A stretch of 7,299 bases of DNA from CAYSCW01 sp964449165 (GCA_964449165.1 CAYVAT010000072.1:1-7299); one strand, 5' to 3'; shown: positions 1 through 6,644, counted from the stretch's first letter. Notes: generated by a model from the sequence alone, not told the origin. A program made the numbers and translations.

Positions 1-1163
1 TGATAGGATACCTCATCGGATCGATCTCTCCATCCTATTTTCTGGGAAAAATTCTAAAAAAGATCGACATCCGGGAGCACGGCACAAAAAATGCGGGAAC
101 GGTTAACACCTATAACGTCTTAGGCTTCGGCCCTGCTGTCATCACCGGAGTCCTCGATCTTTCCAAGGGACTCCTGGCCATGTATTTTGCTCATCTTCTA
201 GGAGTTTCTCCCTTCCATGTCCATCTGGTTGGATTTGCAGCCATACTCGGGCATGTTTTTCCCTTTTATCTCCGGTTCAAAGGAGGCCAAGGAGTTGGCG
301 TGGCCACTGGGATATTGATTTATTACCTGGTTCTATTCTATCTGGAAGCTTGGCTTCCTTGGGAATCCCTTATCTTCTTAGTTTTTTGTGTCCTCTCTTT
401 TATCTATATCGCCAAAAAAGGTGAGGTTATCGGGCTTGTGGTTTTGCCTGTCCTGGCCACCTTTATCCTTGTCTTCTCCCCTTATCAACCTAAGATGATT
501 TTTATCCTATCCATCATTGCTTATATTCTCTTCATCAACATACAGAACATACGGCATCAACACCTGCTGAAAATTACTGAAAAATTAAAAAAAGAAATCA
601 ACTGGCGGCTTTTTATGAGGCCTCTGGCCATCCTTCTCATCATAAACTACATGCATACAGATAGAAGAGATACCCTGGTTCTCATCGGCGTGATTACGCT
701 CTTTTTTCTCCTCCTTGATCTCATCCGGCTCTTCTCCAAAAAGGTCAATATTTTCTTTTTCGACAAAATAAGAAGCTTTTATAAATCCAAGGAATACAAG
801 AAATTTTCCTCCATCACCATCTTTCTTTTTGCCAGTTTCTTAACAGTACTCCTCTTTGAACAAGCTGTTGCCGTTCTGGCAGTTTCCTATCTCATTTTTG
901 GTGACTTCTTCAGCAAGTTCTTTGGCCTCCATTTTGGGCGGCGAAAAATTTTTGAGAAATCCTTTGAAGGGAGCCTGGCTCACTTCAATGGCTGCATCCT
1001 GTCAGGATATTTATTCCTTCATTATATAAGCTTTCCTATTCCGGTTTACCTCACCGGAGCTCTCGTCGCATCTGTTGTAGAATGTCTTCCTCTCGGCATT
1101 GATGACAATTTCAGCGTCTCTTTACTCAGTGCGTCGACTATGTATATTTTTCATCTGTTCTAA
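1..1163 (+). CDS. plsY: PlsY-type acyl-phosphate:glycerol-3-phosphate acyltransferase fused to a dolichol/phytol kinase-like membrane domain (5'-partial)
   Basis: The frame is open from base 3 to the TAA at 1161-1163, so 386 residues are visible and the true start lies before the window. The ATG at 180 is internal, because PlsY motif 1 lies upstream of it (IGSISPSYFLG, then DIREHGTKNAG and VNTYNVLG). Motif 2 follows (GHVFPFYLRFKGGQGVGVAT, visible residues about 83-102), then a motif 3-like NIRHQHLLKITEK (about 181-193). PlsY is an inner-membrane enzyme that acylates glycerol-3-phosphate using acyl phosphate. The family usually ends near 200 residues. Here about 190 more follow: several hydrophobic segments, FGDFFSKFFGLHFGRRKI (about 299-316), KSFEGSLA (319-326) and ECLPLGIDDN (360-369). 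That order matches CTP-dependent dolichol/phytol/diacylglycerol kinases and their CDP-DAG synthase relatives. Motif 2 reads GGQG rather than the usual GGKG. The PlsY assignment is firm; the substrate of the second domain is inferred only at family level. Confidence 0.85.
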   Translation, partial: IGYLIGSISPSYFLGKILKKIDIREHGTKNAGTVNTYNVLGFGPAVITGVLDLSKGLLAMYFAHLLGVSPFHVHLVGFAAILGHVFPFYLRFKGGQGVGVATGILIYYLVLFYLEAWLPWESLIFLVFCVLSFIYIAKKGEVIGLVVLPVLATFILVFSPYQPKMIFILSIIAYILFINIQNIRHQHLLKITEKLKKEINWRLFMRPLAILLIINYMHTDRRDTLVLIGVITLFFLLLDLIRLFSKKVNIFFFDKIRSFYKSKEYKKFSSITIFLFASFLTVLLFEQAVAVLAVSYLIFGDFFSKFFGLHFGRRKIFEKSFEGSLAHFNGCILSGYLFLHYISFPIPVYLTGALVASVVECLPLGIDDNFSVSLLSASTMYIFHLF

Positions 1164-1206
1164 TTCCATATTTCCGATTACACCACAGATCAGGATGCTA
1201 TCTCAA

Positions 1207-1233
1207 TTGATTTAAGCTCCTGTTTATGTTAAT
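1207..1233 (+). promoter_or_regulatory. Weak candidate promoter for the gap operon
   Basis: In the 116-nt gap between the plsY stop and gap, TTGATT (1207-1212) and GTTAAT (1228-1233) form a sigma-70-like pair with a 15-nt spacer. The spacer is short and the -10 matches consensus at only four of six positions. The gap is wide enough for a promoter and the downstream genes are packed, so a start of transcription here is reasonable. These exact hexamers are a guess. Confidence 0.25.
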
Positions 1234-1265
1234 AGAGAGAAATACAACAAGAGAAATAATAAGAT

Positions 1266-1273
1266 AAAGGAGG
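1266..1273 (+). promoter_or_regulatory. Strong Shine-Dalgarno site of gap
   Basis: AAAGGAGG lies 6 nt before the ATG at 1280. It is the strongest ribosome binding site in the housekeeping block and fixes the gap start, as expected for a highly expressed glycolytic enzyme. Confidence 0.8.
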
Positions 1274-1279
1274 CTTAAT

Positions 1280-2281
1280 ATGACTATTAAAGTTGGAATT
1301 AACGGCTTTGGTCGTATCGGAAGAAACCTTTTCCGCGCTTCTTATGATGATCCAGAGATAGACATCGTGGCAGTCAATGATATCACGGATGCCAAAACAC
1401 TGGCCTATCTGCTCAAATATGACTCTGTTCTAGGAATATTTGATGCTGAAGTAAAACATTCAGAAGACACACTCATTGTTAACAGTAAGGACATTAAAGT
1501 ATTATCTGAAAGAGATCCGGGTAACCTCCCATGGAAAGAACTTGAGATCTCCATTGTCGTGGAGTCTACAGGTTTATTCAGAAAAAGGCCTGATGCTCTC
1601 AAGCATATCGAACAAGGAGGCGCTGAGAAAGTGATCATTTCTGCCCCGGCCACTGATCCTGATGTGACAATCGTGCTCGGTGTCAATGAAGATATCTATG
1701 ATCCTGAGAAGCACCACATCCTATCCAATGCATCCTGTACAACCAACTGTCTGGCACCTGTTACCAAGGTTCTTCATGATGAGATCGGGGTGGAGAAAGC
1801 CTTCATGACCACAATCCACTCCTACACAAACGATCAGATGATTCTTGATCAGCCCCATAAAGATCTCCGCAGAGCCCGGGCGGCAGCCGTATCGCAGATA
1901 CCCACCACAACCGGGGCTGCCACGGCAGTAGGAATCGTTATCCCAGAACTCAAGGGCAAAATCGATGGAATTTCCATAAGGGTTCCTACCCCAAATGTTT
2001 CCGTAGTGGACCTGGTTGCCCTTCTCAAAAAGGATACAAACAAAGATGAGGTGAATGGGATCTATAAGAAAGCCGCTGAGGGCAAACTCGAAGGAATCCT
2101 CCAGTACACAGAAGAGCCGCTTGTTTCTGTCGATTTCATGGCCAATCCTCACTCGGCCATAGTGGATGGCCTGTTCACCAGAGTAACCTCTGATAACTTG
2201 GTTAAAATTCTAGCCTGGTATGACAACGAATGGGGATATTCCTGCAGAATGAGAGACCTCATCAAGTACATCTCCAGGTGA
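1280..2281 (+). CDS. gap: Glyceraldehyde-3-phosphate dehydrogenase, type I
   Basis: This cytosolic enzyme oxidises glyceraldehyde-3-phosphate with NAD and phosphate to 1,3-bisphosphoglycerate. The protein has 333 residues, normal for the family. The N-terminal Rossmann fold opens with KVGINGFGRIGR (residues 4-15). Asp34 in AVNDITD is the residue that usually selects NAD over NADP. The catalytic centre is SNASCTTN (149-156, Cys153) with His180 in TTIHSYTNDQ. ATAVGIVIPELKGKIDG and the terminal WYDNEWGYS are also standard. The ATG at 1280 follows a strong ribosome binding site. It is the first gene of the gap-pgk-tpiA-secG operon, and its TGA at 2279-2281 lies at the start region of pgk. It appears intact. 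Confidence 0.98.
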   Translation: MTIKVGINGFGRIGRNLFRASYDDPEIDIVAVNDITDAKTLAYLLKYDSVLGIFDAEVKHSEDTLIVNSKDIKVLSERDPGNLPWKELEISIVVESTGLFRKRPDALKHIEQGGAEKVIISAPATDPDVTIVLGVNEDIYDPEKHHILSNASCTTNCLAPVTKVLHDEIGVEKAFMTTIHSYTNDQMILDQPHKDLRRARAAAVSQIPTTTGAATAVGIVIPELKGKIDGISIRVPTPNVSVVDLVALLKKDTNKDEVNGIYKKAAEGKLEGILQYTEEPLVSVDFMANPHSAIVDGLFTRVTSDNLVKILAWYDNEWGYSCRMRDLIKYISR

Positions 2282-2289
2282 GCGGAGTT

Positions 2290-3471
2290 ATGGTCTCTGT
2301 CAAAGACTTGGATCTGGAGGGAAAAAAAGTTTTTCTCCGGGTTGATTTTAATGTTCCCCTCGATGAGGAAGGAAACATCAGGGATGATACCCGGATCAAA
2401 GCTGCCCTCCCTACCATAAAGTATCTTCTCGAACACAAAGCAAAACTGGTCGTTGCCTCTCATCTGGGACGTCCAAAGGGTAAGTTCGATCCCAAACTCA
2501 GCCTTAAGCCTGTGGCCAGACGACTCTCGGAACTCATCGGGCAAGAGGTCATACTGGCGCCTGACGCTGTCGGGGATGAGGTGGAAAAAATAAAAGCGAA
2601 GCTCGATGAAAACAAAGTCATCCTTCTTGAAAACCTCAGATTCCATGAAGGAGAGAAAGCCAATGATCCTGAGTATGCACGGCAACTTGCTCAGGGCATA
2701 GATTATTATGTCAACGACGCTTTCGGTGCCTGTCATCGGGCACATGCCTCCGTTGTGGGCATCACCCACAATGTGAAAAAGTCTGCAGCTGGTTTTCTAG
2801 TGGAAAAAGAGATCAATTACCTGAGCAAGGCAGTTCATTCCCCTCAGAAGCCTTATATTGCCATCCTCGGAGGAGCCAAAGTCTCAGATAAAATTCCGGT
2901 GATGGAAAATCTCCTCAACAAGTCTGATGCCCTTCTTATCGGCGGAGCCATGGCCTACACCTTTTTCCGAGCCCAAGGAATGGAAGTGGGACGCTCCCTT
3001 GTGGAAGAGGATAAAAAAGACCTCGCTTTGAAGGTTATAGAACGTGCTAAAGAAGCAGGAGTGGATTTCTACCTTCCATCCGATCATGTGGTGGCCGCTG
3101 AAGCCGATCCAGAGGCAAAAACACAGATCCTGGATTCCCTCCCTATTCCTCCTGACTTGATGGGGCTGGATATCGGTCCAAAAACGGTGGACAAATACAC
3201 TCAAACCATTGCGAAGGCAAAGACGATTTTCTGGAACGGGCCGATGGGAGTGCTCGAAATCGACAAATTTGCTGAGGGAACGATGAAAATCGCTGAGGCT
3301 GTGGCCAACTCTCCGGCTCTTTCCATCATAGGAGGCGGGGATTCTGCGGCCGCCGTCTACAAAGCAGGAGTCAGTGACAGAATCTCTCACATATCCACAG
3401 GAGGGGGAGCTTCCCTGGAATTCATCGCCAACGAAACTCTCCCTGGGATAGAAGCTTTATCGGAGAAATAA
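2290..3471 (+). CDS. pgk: Phosphoglycerate kinase
   Basis: This cytosolic enzyme transfers the acyl phosphate of 1,3-bisphosphoglycerate to ADP. From the ATG at 2290 the protein has 393 residues, a usual length. Visible motifs are RVDFNVP (17-23), SHLGRPKG (57-64), ENLRFHEGE (114-122), NDAFGACHRAHAS (142-154), GGAKVSDK (194-201), WNGPMGV (315-321), GGGDS (348-352) and the glycine-rich STGGGASLEF (369-378). The start is chosen because MVSVKDLDLEGKKVFLRV matches the family N-terminus. The frame stays open to an ATG at 2230, but that would overlap gap by 52 nt. A GTG at 2278 overlaps the gap stop as GTGA, would add four residues and could be used by translational coupling. A GGAG (2284-2287) sits only 2 nt before the ATG, so the exact start is uncertain. 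Confidence 0.96.
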   Translation: MVSVKDLDLEGKKVFLRVDFNVPLDEEGNIRDDTRIKAALPTIKYLLEHKAKLVVASHLGRPKGKFDPKLSLKPVARRLSELIGQEVILAPDAVGDEVEKIKAKLDENKVILLENLRFHEGEKANDPEYARQLAQGIDYYVNDAFGACHRAHASVVGITHNVKKSAAGFLVEKEINYLSKAVHSPQKPYIAILGGAKVSDKIPVMENLLNKSDALLIGGAMAYTFFRAQGMEVGRSLVEEDKKDLALKVIERAKEAGVDFYLPSDHVVAAEADPEAKTQILDSLPIPPDLMGLDIGPKTVDKYTQTIAKAKTIFWNGPMGVLEIDKFAEGTMKIAEAVANSPALSIIGGGDSAAAVYKAGVSDRISHISTGGGASLEFIANETLPGIEALSEK

Positions 3472-3472
3472 A

Positions 3473-4261
3473 ATGGAATTGACAAACCAACAACCTTTTA
3501 TTGCCGGAAATTGGAAGATGCACAAGACCATTGCTGAAGCCTTGGACCTTGTCAAGACACTCGGAGAACAAAGCTCTGAGCTGGAGGGAGTACAACTCGT
3601 CGTGATTCCGCCGTTCACCTCTCTGAGTGAAGTCAGAAAAGAGATCGAAGGAACGTCGATCAGGCTGGGAGCACAGAATCTTTTCTGGGAAGAGAAAGGG
3701 GCCTACACAGGCGAGATCTCTCCTCTGATGCTTAAAGATGCTGGCTGCCATTATGCTGTGGTCGGCCATTCAGAAAGGCGCCAGTACTTTGGAGAAACAG
3801 ACGACTCAGTCAACAGGAAGATCAAAGCTGTCCTAGCCCATGGAATGGTTCCTATTGTCTGCATCGGAGAAACAATCGAGGAAAGAAGGAAGGAAGAGAC
3901 CATAAAAAAGGTGGGGACACAGATCAAAGAGGGTTTAAAAGAGCTGAGTGAGGAAGAAATATCGCGCATCATCATCGCCTATGAACCTATCTGGGCCATC
4001 GGAACAGGAGAAACAGCCACTCCTTCCCAGGCTGAAGAAGTGCACAATTTTATAAGGGAAAAGCTCGGAGAAAGCTATGGAAAAGAAATCGCCTCCTGTG
4101 CTATAATTCTCTACGGCGGTTCTGTGAAACCAGCCAACACATTCGAGCTTTTAAGAGAAAAAGACATAAGCGGCGCTTTGGTCGGAGGAGCCTCCCTGGA
4201 GGCAGATTCATTCATCCAGATCGCAAAAGAAGCCATTAGAGGCTATAAGGAAAAAAAGTGA
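3473..4261 (+). CDS. tpiA: Triosephosphate isomerase
   Basis: This cytosolic TIM-barrel enzyme interconverts dihydroxyacetone phosphate and glyceraldehyde-3-phosphate, feeding the gap product line. It has 262 residues, slightly above the typical 250. The catalytic residues are all present: Lys15 in AGNWKMHK, His99 in VVGHSERR and Glu171 in AYEPIWAIGTG. The phosphate-binding loops YGGSVKP (214-220) and GALVGGASL (234-242) are also present. The ATG follows the pgk stop by one base, with GGAG at 3462-3465 inside the end of pgk as ribosome binding site. Its TGA overlaps the GTG of secG. It appears intact. Confidence 0.98.
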   Translation: MELTNQQPFIAGNWKMHKTIAEALDLVKTLGEQSSELEGVQLVVIPPFTSLSEVRKEIEGTSIRLGAQNLFWEEKGAYTGEISPLMLKDAGCHYAVVGHSERRQYFGETDDSVNRKIKAVLAHGMVPIVCIGETIEERRKEETIKKVGTQIKEGLKELSEEEISRIIIAYEPIWAIGTGETATPSQAEEVHNFIREKLGESYGKEIASCAIILYGGSVKPANTFELLREKDISGALVGGASLEADSFIQIAKEAIRGYKEKK

Positions 4262-4662
4262 GCGCATTAATCACAACAATCCACATCATCACCTGCTTTA
4301 TCCTCATCATTGCTGTCCTTCTCCAGTCCGGAAAGGCTGCAGATCTAGCAGGGGCATTCGGAGGTATGGGCAGCCAGACAGTCTTCGGTCCTCGCGGAGC
4401 AGGCTCTATCCTGTCCAAGGCGACAACCATCTGTGCTATCCTCTTTATGGTCACTTCCATGGGGCTGTGGATCCTCTCTGCCAAGGGGACAAAATCAGTG
4501 GTTAAGGGAGAGGAACCGCCAGCGAAAAAAGCAGCCGCTGTAACCGAAACTCAGAAGAAACCAGAGCAGGAAAAGGCAACCGCTGGAGAGCAAAAACAAG
4601 AAAAACAAAAACCAGGCTCAGAGACAGAGAAGAAAGAAGAGAAAAAAGAGGACAAGAAATAG
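4258..4662 (+). CDS. secG: Preprotein translocase subunit SecG
   Basis: SecG is the small accessory subunit of the SecYEG channel in the inner membrane. The protein has 134 residues with two hydrophobic helices (about 3-22 and 52-74). Between them is the family loop: LLQSGKAADLAGAFGG followed by a Q-T-V-F-G segment (21-44). After the second helix comes a charged, low-complexity tail of about 45 residues rich in Lys, Glu, Gln and Ala. Such tails vary and are common in SecG. The GTG start overlaps the tpiA stop as GTGA, with AAGGA (4247-4251) 6 nt upstream, so translation is probably coupled to tpiA. A gap-pgk-tpiA-secG order is a recurrent bacterial arrangement. Confidence 0.93.
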   Translation: MSALITTIHIITCFILIIAVLLQSGKAADLAGAFGGMGSQTVFGPRGAGSILSKATTICAILFMVTSMGLWILSAKGTKSVVKGEEPPAKKAAAVTETQKKPEQEKATAGEQKQEKQKPGSETEKKEEKKEDKK

Positions 4663-4666
4663 AGCG

Positions 4667-4696
4667 CAATAACCTTCCTGAAAGAAGGTGTTATTG
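4667..4696 (+). other. Stem-loop between secG and tRNA-Leu
   Basis: CAATAAC-CTTC pairs with GAAG-(GT)-GTTATTG across a CTGAAA loop, giving about 11 bp with a 2-nt bulge. It starts 5 nt after the secG stop and ends 20 nt before the tRNA. No T-run follows, so it is not a standard intrinsic terminator. It could stabilise the 3' end of the operon mRNA or mark a processing site if the tRNA is cotranscribed. The function is inferred. Confidence 0.4.
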
Positions 4697-4716
4697 TCAG
4701 CCTCCCAGGCTTTGAT

Positions 4717-4803
4717 GCCGAAGTGGTGGAATTGGTAGACACGCTAGCTTGAGGGGCTAGTTCCTGATATTCGGGAGTAGGGGTTCGAGTCCCCTCTTCG
4801 GCA
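4717..4803 (+). tRNA. tRNA-Leu (anticodon GAG)
   Basis: This 87-nt class II tRNA reads CUC and CUU leucine codons. The acceptor stem GCCGAAG (4717-4723) pairs with CTTCGGC (4796-4802), with discriminator A at 4803. The D stem is GTG/CAC. The anticodon stem CTAGC/GCTAG (4744-4748, 4756-4760) encloses TTGAGGG, giving anticodon GAG at 4751-4753. A long variable arm (CCTGA/TCGGG) and the T arm AGGGG-TTCGAGT-CCCCT complete the cloverleaf. CCA is not encoded. It follows secG as leuU does in E. coli. The 18 nt from the T loop to the 3' end are duplicated at 6645-6662, which marks this gene as an integration site. Confidence 0.97.
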
Positions 4804-4898
4804 TTATCAAAATCTTTCTCTTTGGTTATTAGAGAGAAGGGATAAAATCACTCTTTACAAAATACTTAAGTTCTTTTAAAACTATATCCATATCTGGT
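4786..4898. repeat. Direct repeat, left copy (tRNA 3' end + spacer + abiEii 3' end)
   Basis: These 113 bp align without gaps to 6645-6757, with 98 identical positions counted by eye (about 87%). The repeat starts inside the tRNA T loop, crosses the 25-nt spacer and covers the last 70 bases of abiEii. The match starting inside a tRNA T loop is typical of an att core of a tRNA-targeting tyrosine recombinase. The left copy keeps the functional tRNA end. Confidence 0.88.
4809..4837 (-). terminator. Probable weak terminator after abiEii
   Basis: On the - strand the abiEii stop lies in the loop of a hairpin: 4831-4837 pairs with 4815-4821 (7 bp with one G-T). It is followed by a short T run (TTTT at 4812-4809) before the tRNA. 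The right repeat copy has the same element with a longer, better stem (CTAGAG/CTCTAG, 6679-6693, plus AAAG/CTTT). The U-tract is short, so termination strength is uncertain. Confidence 0.4.
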
Positions 4899-5617
4899 AA
4901 AGGATGCACTAATCTTCCTAGCTCTCTTTCCCAATAAGGTAGTAAAGTTTCCTTTAAATCCCTCGGAAATATTTGGCTTTGAGAAGTAAATTTCACGCCT
5001 TTAATTTCTAATTTCTCTCTAAGAATTTTCTTTAATTTGCTTAAATCTAAAGATAATCCTATCAATTTCCACAAGTCAAAATAATCTCTACATTTTTTCC
5101 TTTCAATGACAGTTCTTATCTTTGCACAGAAAATTTCCTCTACAGTTTCAACTTTAATTTTAAATTTTGGATAATCAGAAAAAGTTTTTTTTATAAACTT
5201 AAGAGATGGTTTTTCTACAAGATCATTCCCCATCACATCTAGCCTAATCCAATTTCGTCCAATAACGGCAATATATTTAATTTTTAACTGCAGATAATCT
5301 GGATTAGAAAATTTGCTTTTTAGATCTAATTTTATTCCTGATTTCTTTTTAATTAATCCAAATATCTCTTCAATTCTTTCAGAAACCATAGCGAAATCAT
5401 CTTCAATCAAACTAAAATCTAAATCCTCTGATAAACGCCAAATCTCTGGAAAATAAATTTTTGATAAAGCAGTTCCACCTTTAAAAACTAATGAATCTAT
5501 TTGAGAAAAACCAAACAATAACCATCCCAAAACGTAGTCTTTTTCTATAATATTTAGATTTAGATGTCTTTCGCGCGCTTTAGCTAATAGCTCTCTTTTA
5601 TCTATCAATACATCCAC
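4829..5617 (-). CDS. abiEii: AbiEii/AbiGii-type nucleotidyltransferase toxin
   Basis: This is the toxin half of a type IV toxin-antitoxin pair (DUF1814/MenT-like nucleotidyltransferase fold), acting in the cytosol. Relatives transfer nucleotides, in studied MenT members onto tRNA. In 262 residues the signature motifs appear in order: FKGGTALSK (45-53), SEDLDFSL with Asp65 and Asp67 as likely metal ligands (63-70), VETVEEIFCAKIR with Lys166 (156-168), and RDYFDLW with Asp178 and Asp181 (177-183). All expected catalytic residues seem present, so it is probably active. It overlaps abiEi by 13 nt. The frame starts at a GTG (5617-5615) lying right behind AGAGG. A TTG at 5608-5606 overlaps the abiEi stop as TTGA and has GAGAGGTGG spaced 5 nt before it, so it may be the real start. 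The last 23 codons recur as a relic at 6688-6757. Confidence 0.9.
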   Translation of the reverse strand: MDVLIDKRELLAKARERHLNLNIIEKDYVLGWLLFGFSQIDSLVFKGGTALSKIYFPEIWRLSEDLDFSLIEDDFAMVSERIEEIFGLIKKKSGIKLDLKSKFSNPDYLQLKIKYIAVIGRNWIRLDVMGNDLVEKPSLKFIKKTFSDYPKFKIKVETVEEIFCAKIRTVIERKKCRDYFDLWKLIGLSLDLSKLKKILREKLEIKGVKFTSQSQIFPRDLKETLLPYWERELGRLVHPLPDMDIVLKELKYFVKSDFIPSL

Positions 5618-6423
5618 CTCTCAGGACTAATTTCCGCATTAACTTGTAATTTCCATTTCTCATTATATTTGCCTTTTTTCTTACTTATCGTATCGAATTT
5701 AGAATAGCCTTTTGTGAGTTTTATCTCTTTGAAAATGTCTTTATATTCTTTAAGTAAAGTCACTTTCTCAAGAATATATCCAAGCCTTTTTAAGATTGTT
5801 ATATTCTTCATTTTTAAAGCGTATTCTTTAATTTTATTTAAATCCAATTCTTTATGACTAAAGTAAATTGCTCTTGCAACTTCTTCAATTCCGCCAGAAT
5901 GTTCTGGATGATCTAAACAGTCTGCTATAGTCTTGTTTTTATTCGACATGTTAATCTTTTGACCTTCCATCTCAATTTTTTCAATCCCTATAAATCTACT
6001 TTCGGTAAGTTTAATAAAAACAAATTCAGTATTCAAAATAACCAAGGGCTTCTTCGCTTTTTTCGCAGCAATAAAAACAGATTTAGGAATTTGATCTGAT
6101 AATCCGTGATAATTTAAAGCTGACCAAAAGCCTATAAAATAAGGCTTTACTAAATGAGAAGCTATTACAAAATCATGAACTATGAAATCTTCTGAACCTT
6201 TCATTCCTATGTCTAAAGGAACTATCGCATATAAACCACTTTTTAGGGCCAGTATCCACCGCTTTTCTTTAAGGGAATACAAAGTTATGTAAGGCTCTTC
6301 TTTTAGGATTTTTTTTGCTTGCTTAACTGTAAAGATAGGTTTATTCTCTCTTGCTAATTCTGACAGTAATAGAGATTCCTTTTTGCTTAAACCCTTCCTA
6401 TATTTATTTGTATTTTCTTTCAT
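5605..6423 (-). CDS. abiEi: AbiEi family antitoxin / transcriptional repressor
   Basis: This is the antitoxin half of the AbiE system. In studied relatives it represses its own promoter and blocks AbiEii activity without a stable complex (type IV). The 272-residue protein has an N-terminal winged helix-turn-helix region (about 13-70) ending in the family signature WILALKSGLYAIVP. The AbiEi core follows: HDFVIASHLVKPYFIGFWSA then LNYHGLSDQIP (83-113), KTIADCLDHPEHSGGIEEV (164-182), KRLGYILE (212-219) and a C-terminal KWKLQVN (256-262). The start is the ATG at 6423, about 25 nt from the predicted transcription start. No Shine-Dalgarno sequence precedes it, only an A-run. The gene lies upstream of abiEii in the standard antitoxin-first order, with overlapping ends. 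Confidence 0.9.
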   Translation of the reverse strand: MKENTNKYRKGLSKKESLLLSELARENKPIFTVKQAKKILKEEPYITLYSLKEKRWILALKSGLYAIVPLDIGMKGSEDFIVHDFVIASHLVKPYFIGFWSALNYHGLSDQIPKSVFIAAKKAKKPLVILNTEFVFIKLTESRFIGIEKIEMEGQKINMSNKNKTIADCLDHPEHSGGIEEVARAIYFSHKELDLNKIKEYALKMKNITILKRLGYILEKVTLLKEYKDIFKEIKLTKGYSKFDTISKKKGKYNEKWKLQVNAEISPERWMY

Positions 6424-6443
6424 TTTTTTTAATATTTTACAAC

Positions 6444-6466
6444 TTTATATAGTAATTATATATAAA
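6444..6466 (-). promoter_or_regulatory. Candidate AbiEi operator (inverted repeat)
   Basis: TTTATATA and TATATAAA form a perfect 8-bp inverted repeat with a 7-nt spacer, covering the -10 box and probable start site of abiEi. AbiEi proteins are known to autorepress by binding inverted repeats in their promoters, so position and symmetry fit. Because the arms are only A and T in an AT-rich region, chance is possible. Confidence 0.4.
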
Positions 6467-6482
6467 TCTATCGAAAAATCAA
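6455..6482 (-). promoter_or_regulatory. Promoter of abiEi-abiEii
   Basis: On the - strand, TTGATT (6482-6477) and a perfect TATAAT (6460-6455) are separated by 16 nt, placing transcription start near 6448 and the abiEi ATG about 25 nt downstream. This is the best sigma-70-like promoter in the window and fits a self-contained cassette. Confidence 0.6.
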
Positions 6483-6644
6483 GCGGAAAGTCTTTCATTT
6501 ACAATGCTTAATGATCAAGATAAGCTTGTGCCAAAATTGTGGCAATTTGAAGCCAAAAAATACGAAAAAATAAAAATTTCTTGTTTTCAGCAAATTAGCT
6601 TTTAATTTATTGATATTGAATAAGTTAGAAAAATACGGGAAGCC
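6483..6644. other. AT-rich spacer upstream of the abiE promoter
   Basis: No credible gene lies in this stretch. It is AT-rich with homopolymeric A and T runs. The only structure seen is a short inverted repeat, TGCCA (6529-6533) and TGGCA (6540-6544). It ends at the degenerate tRNA copy, so if the islet model is right this is the distal end of the element, where an integrase gene or an att arm would usually be. Confidence 0.5.

Larger units (their letters stand above)
4786..6644. mobile_element. AbiE islet integrated at the tRNA-Leu 3' end
   Basis: A 1859-bp unit runs from the T loop of tRNA-Leu to the base before the degenerate tRNA 3' end at 6645. It holds only abiEi, abiEii and about 220 nt of promoter and AT-rich spacer. 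Base composition shifts sharply from the moderate-GC glycolytic operon to strongly AT-rich DNA right after the tRNA. No integrase, transposase or replication gene lies inside. It would therefore be non-autonomous, a decayed remnant, or moved by an enzyme encoded elsewhere. Recombination between the repeats would release it as a circle and leave an intact tRNA. Confidence 0.55.

Noticed and set aside
180..1163. A complete gene starting at ATG 180
   Set aside because: The same frame is open to the left edge and encodes PlsY motif 1 before this ATG, which has no ribosome binding site.
2230..2289. A longer PGK starting at ATG 2230
   Set aside because: It would overlap gap by 52 nt and add 20 residues absent from the family. 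The typical PGK N-terminus begins at 2290, or at 2278 if the GTG is used.
1405..3975. Long antisense ORFs opposite gap, pgk and tpiA (for example 1721-2152, 2149-2769, 2884-3390, 3422-3769)
   Set aside because: They lie opposite well-conserved glycolytic genes, lack family motifs and ribosome sites, and are explained by codon bias of the + strand genes.
4236..4742. Antisense ORFs opposite secG (4236-4484, 4551-4742)
   Set aside because: They mirror the secG coding strand. The second is a Ser/Phe-rich mirror of the Lys/Glu tail and runs into the tRNA.
6455..6644. A CRISPR array or tandem repeat tract in the AT-rich spacer
   Set aside because: No unit of CRISPR-like length recurs. The apparent repetition is A/T homopolymer composition.
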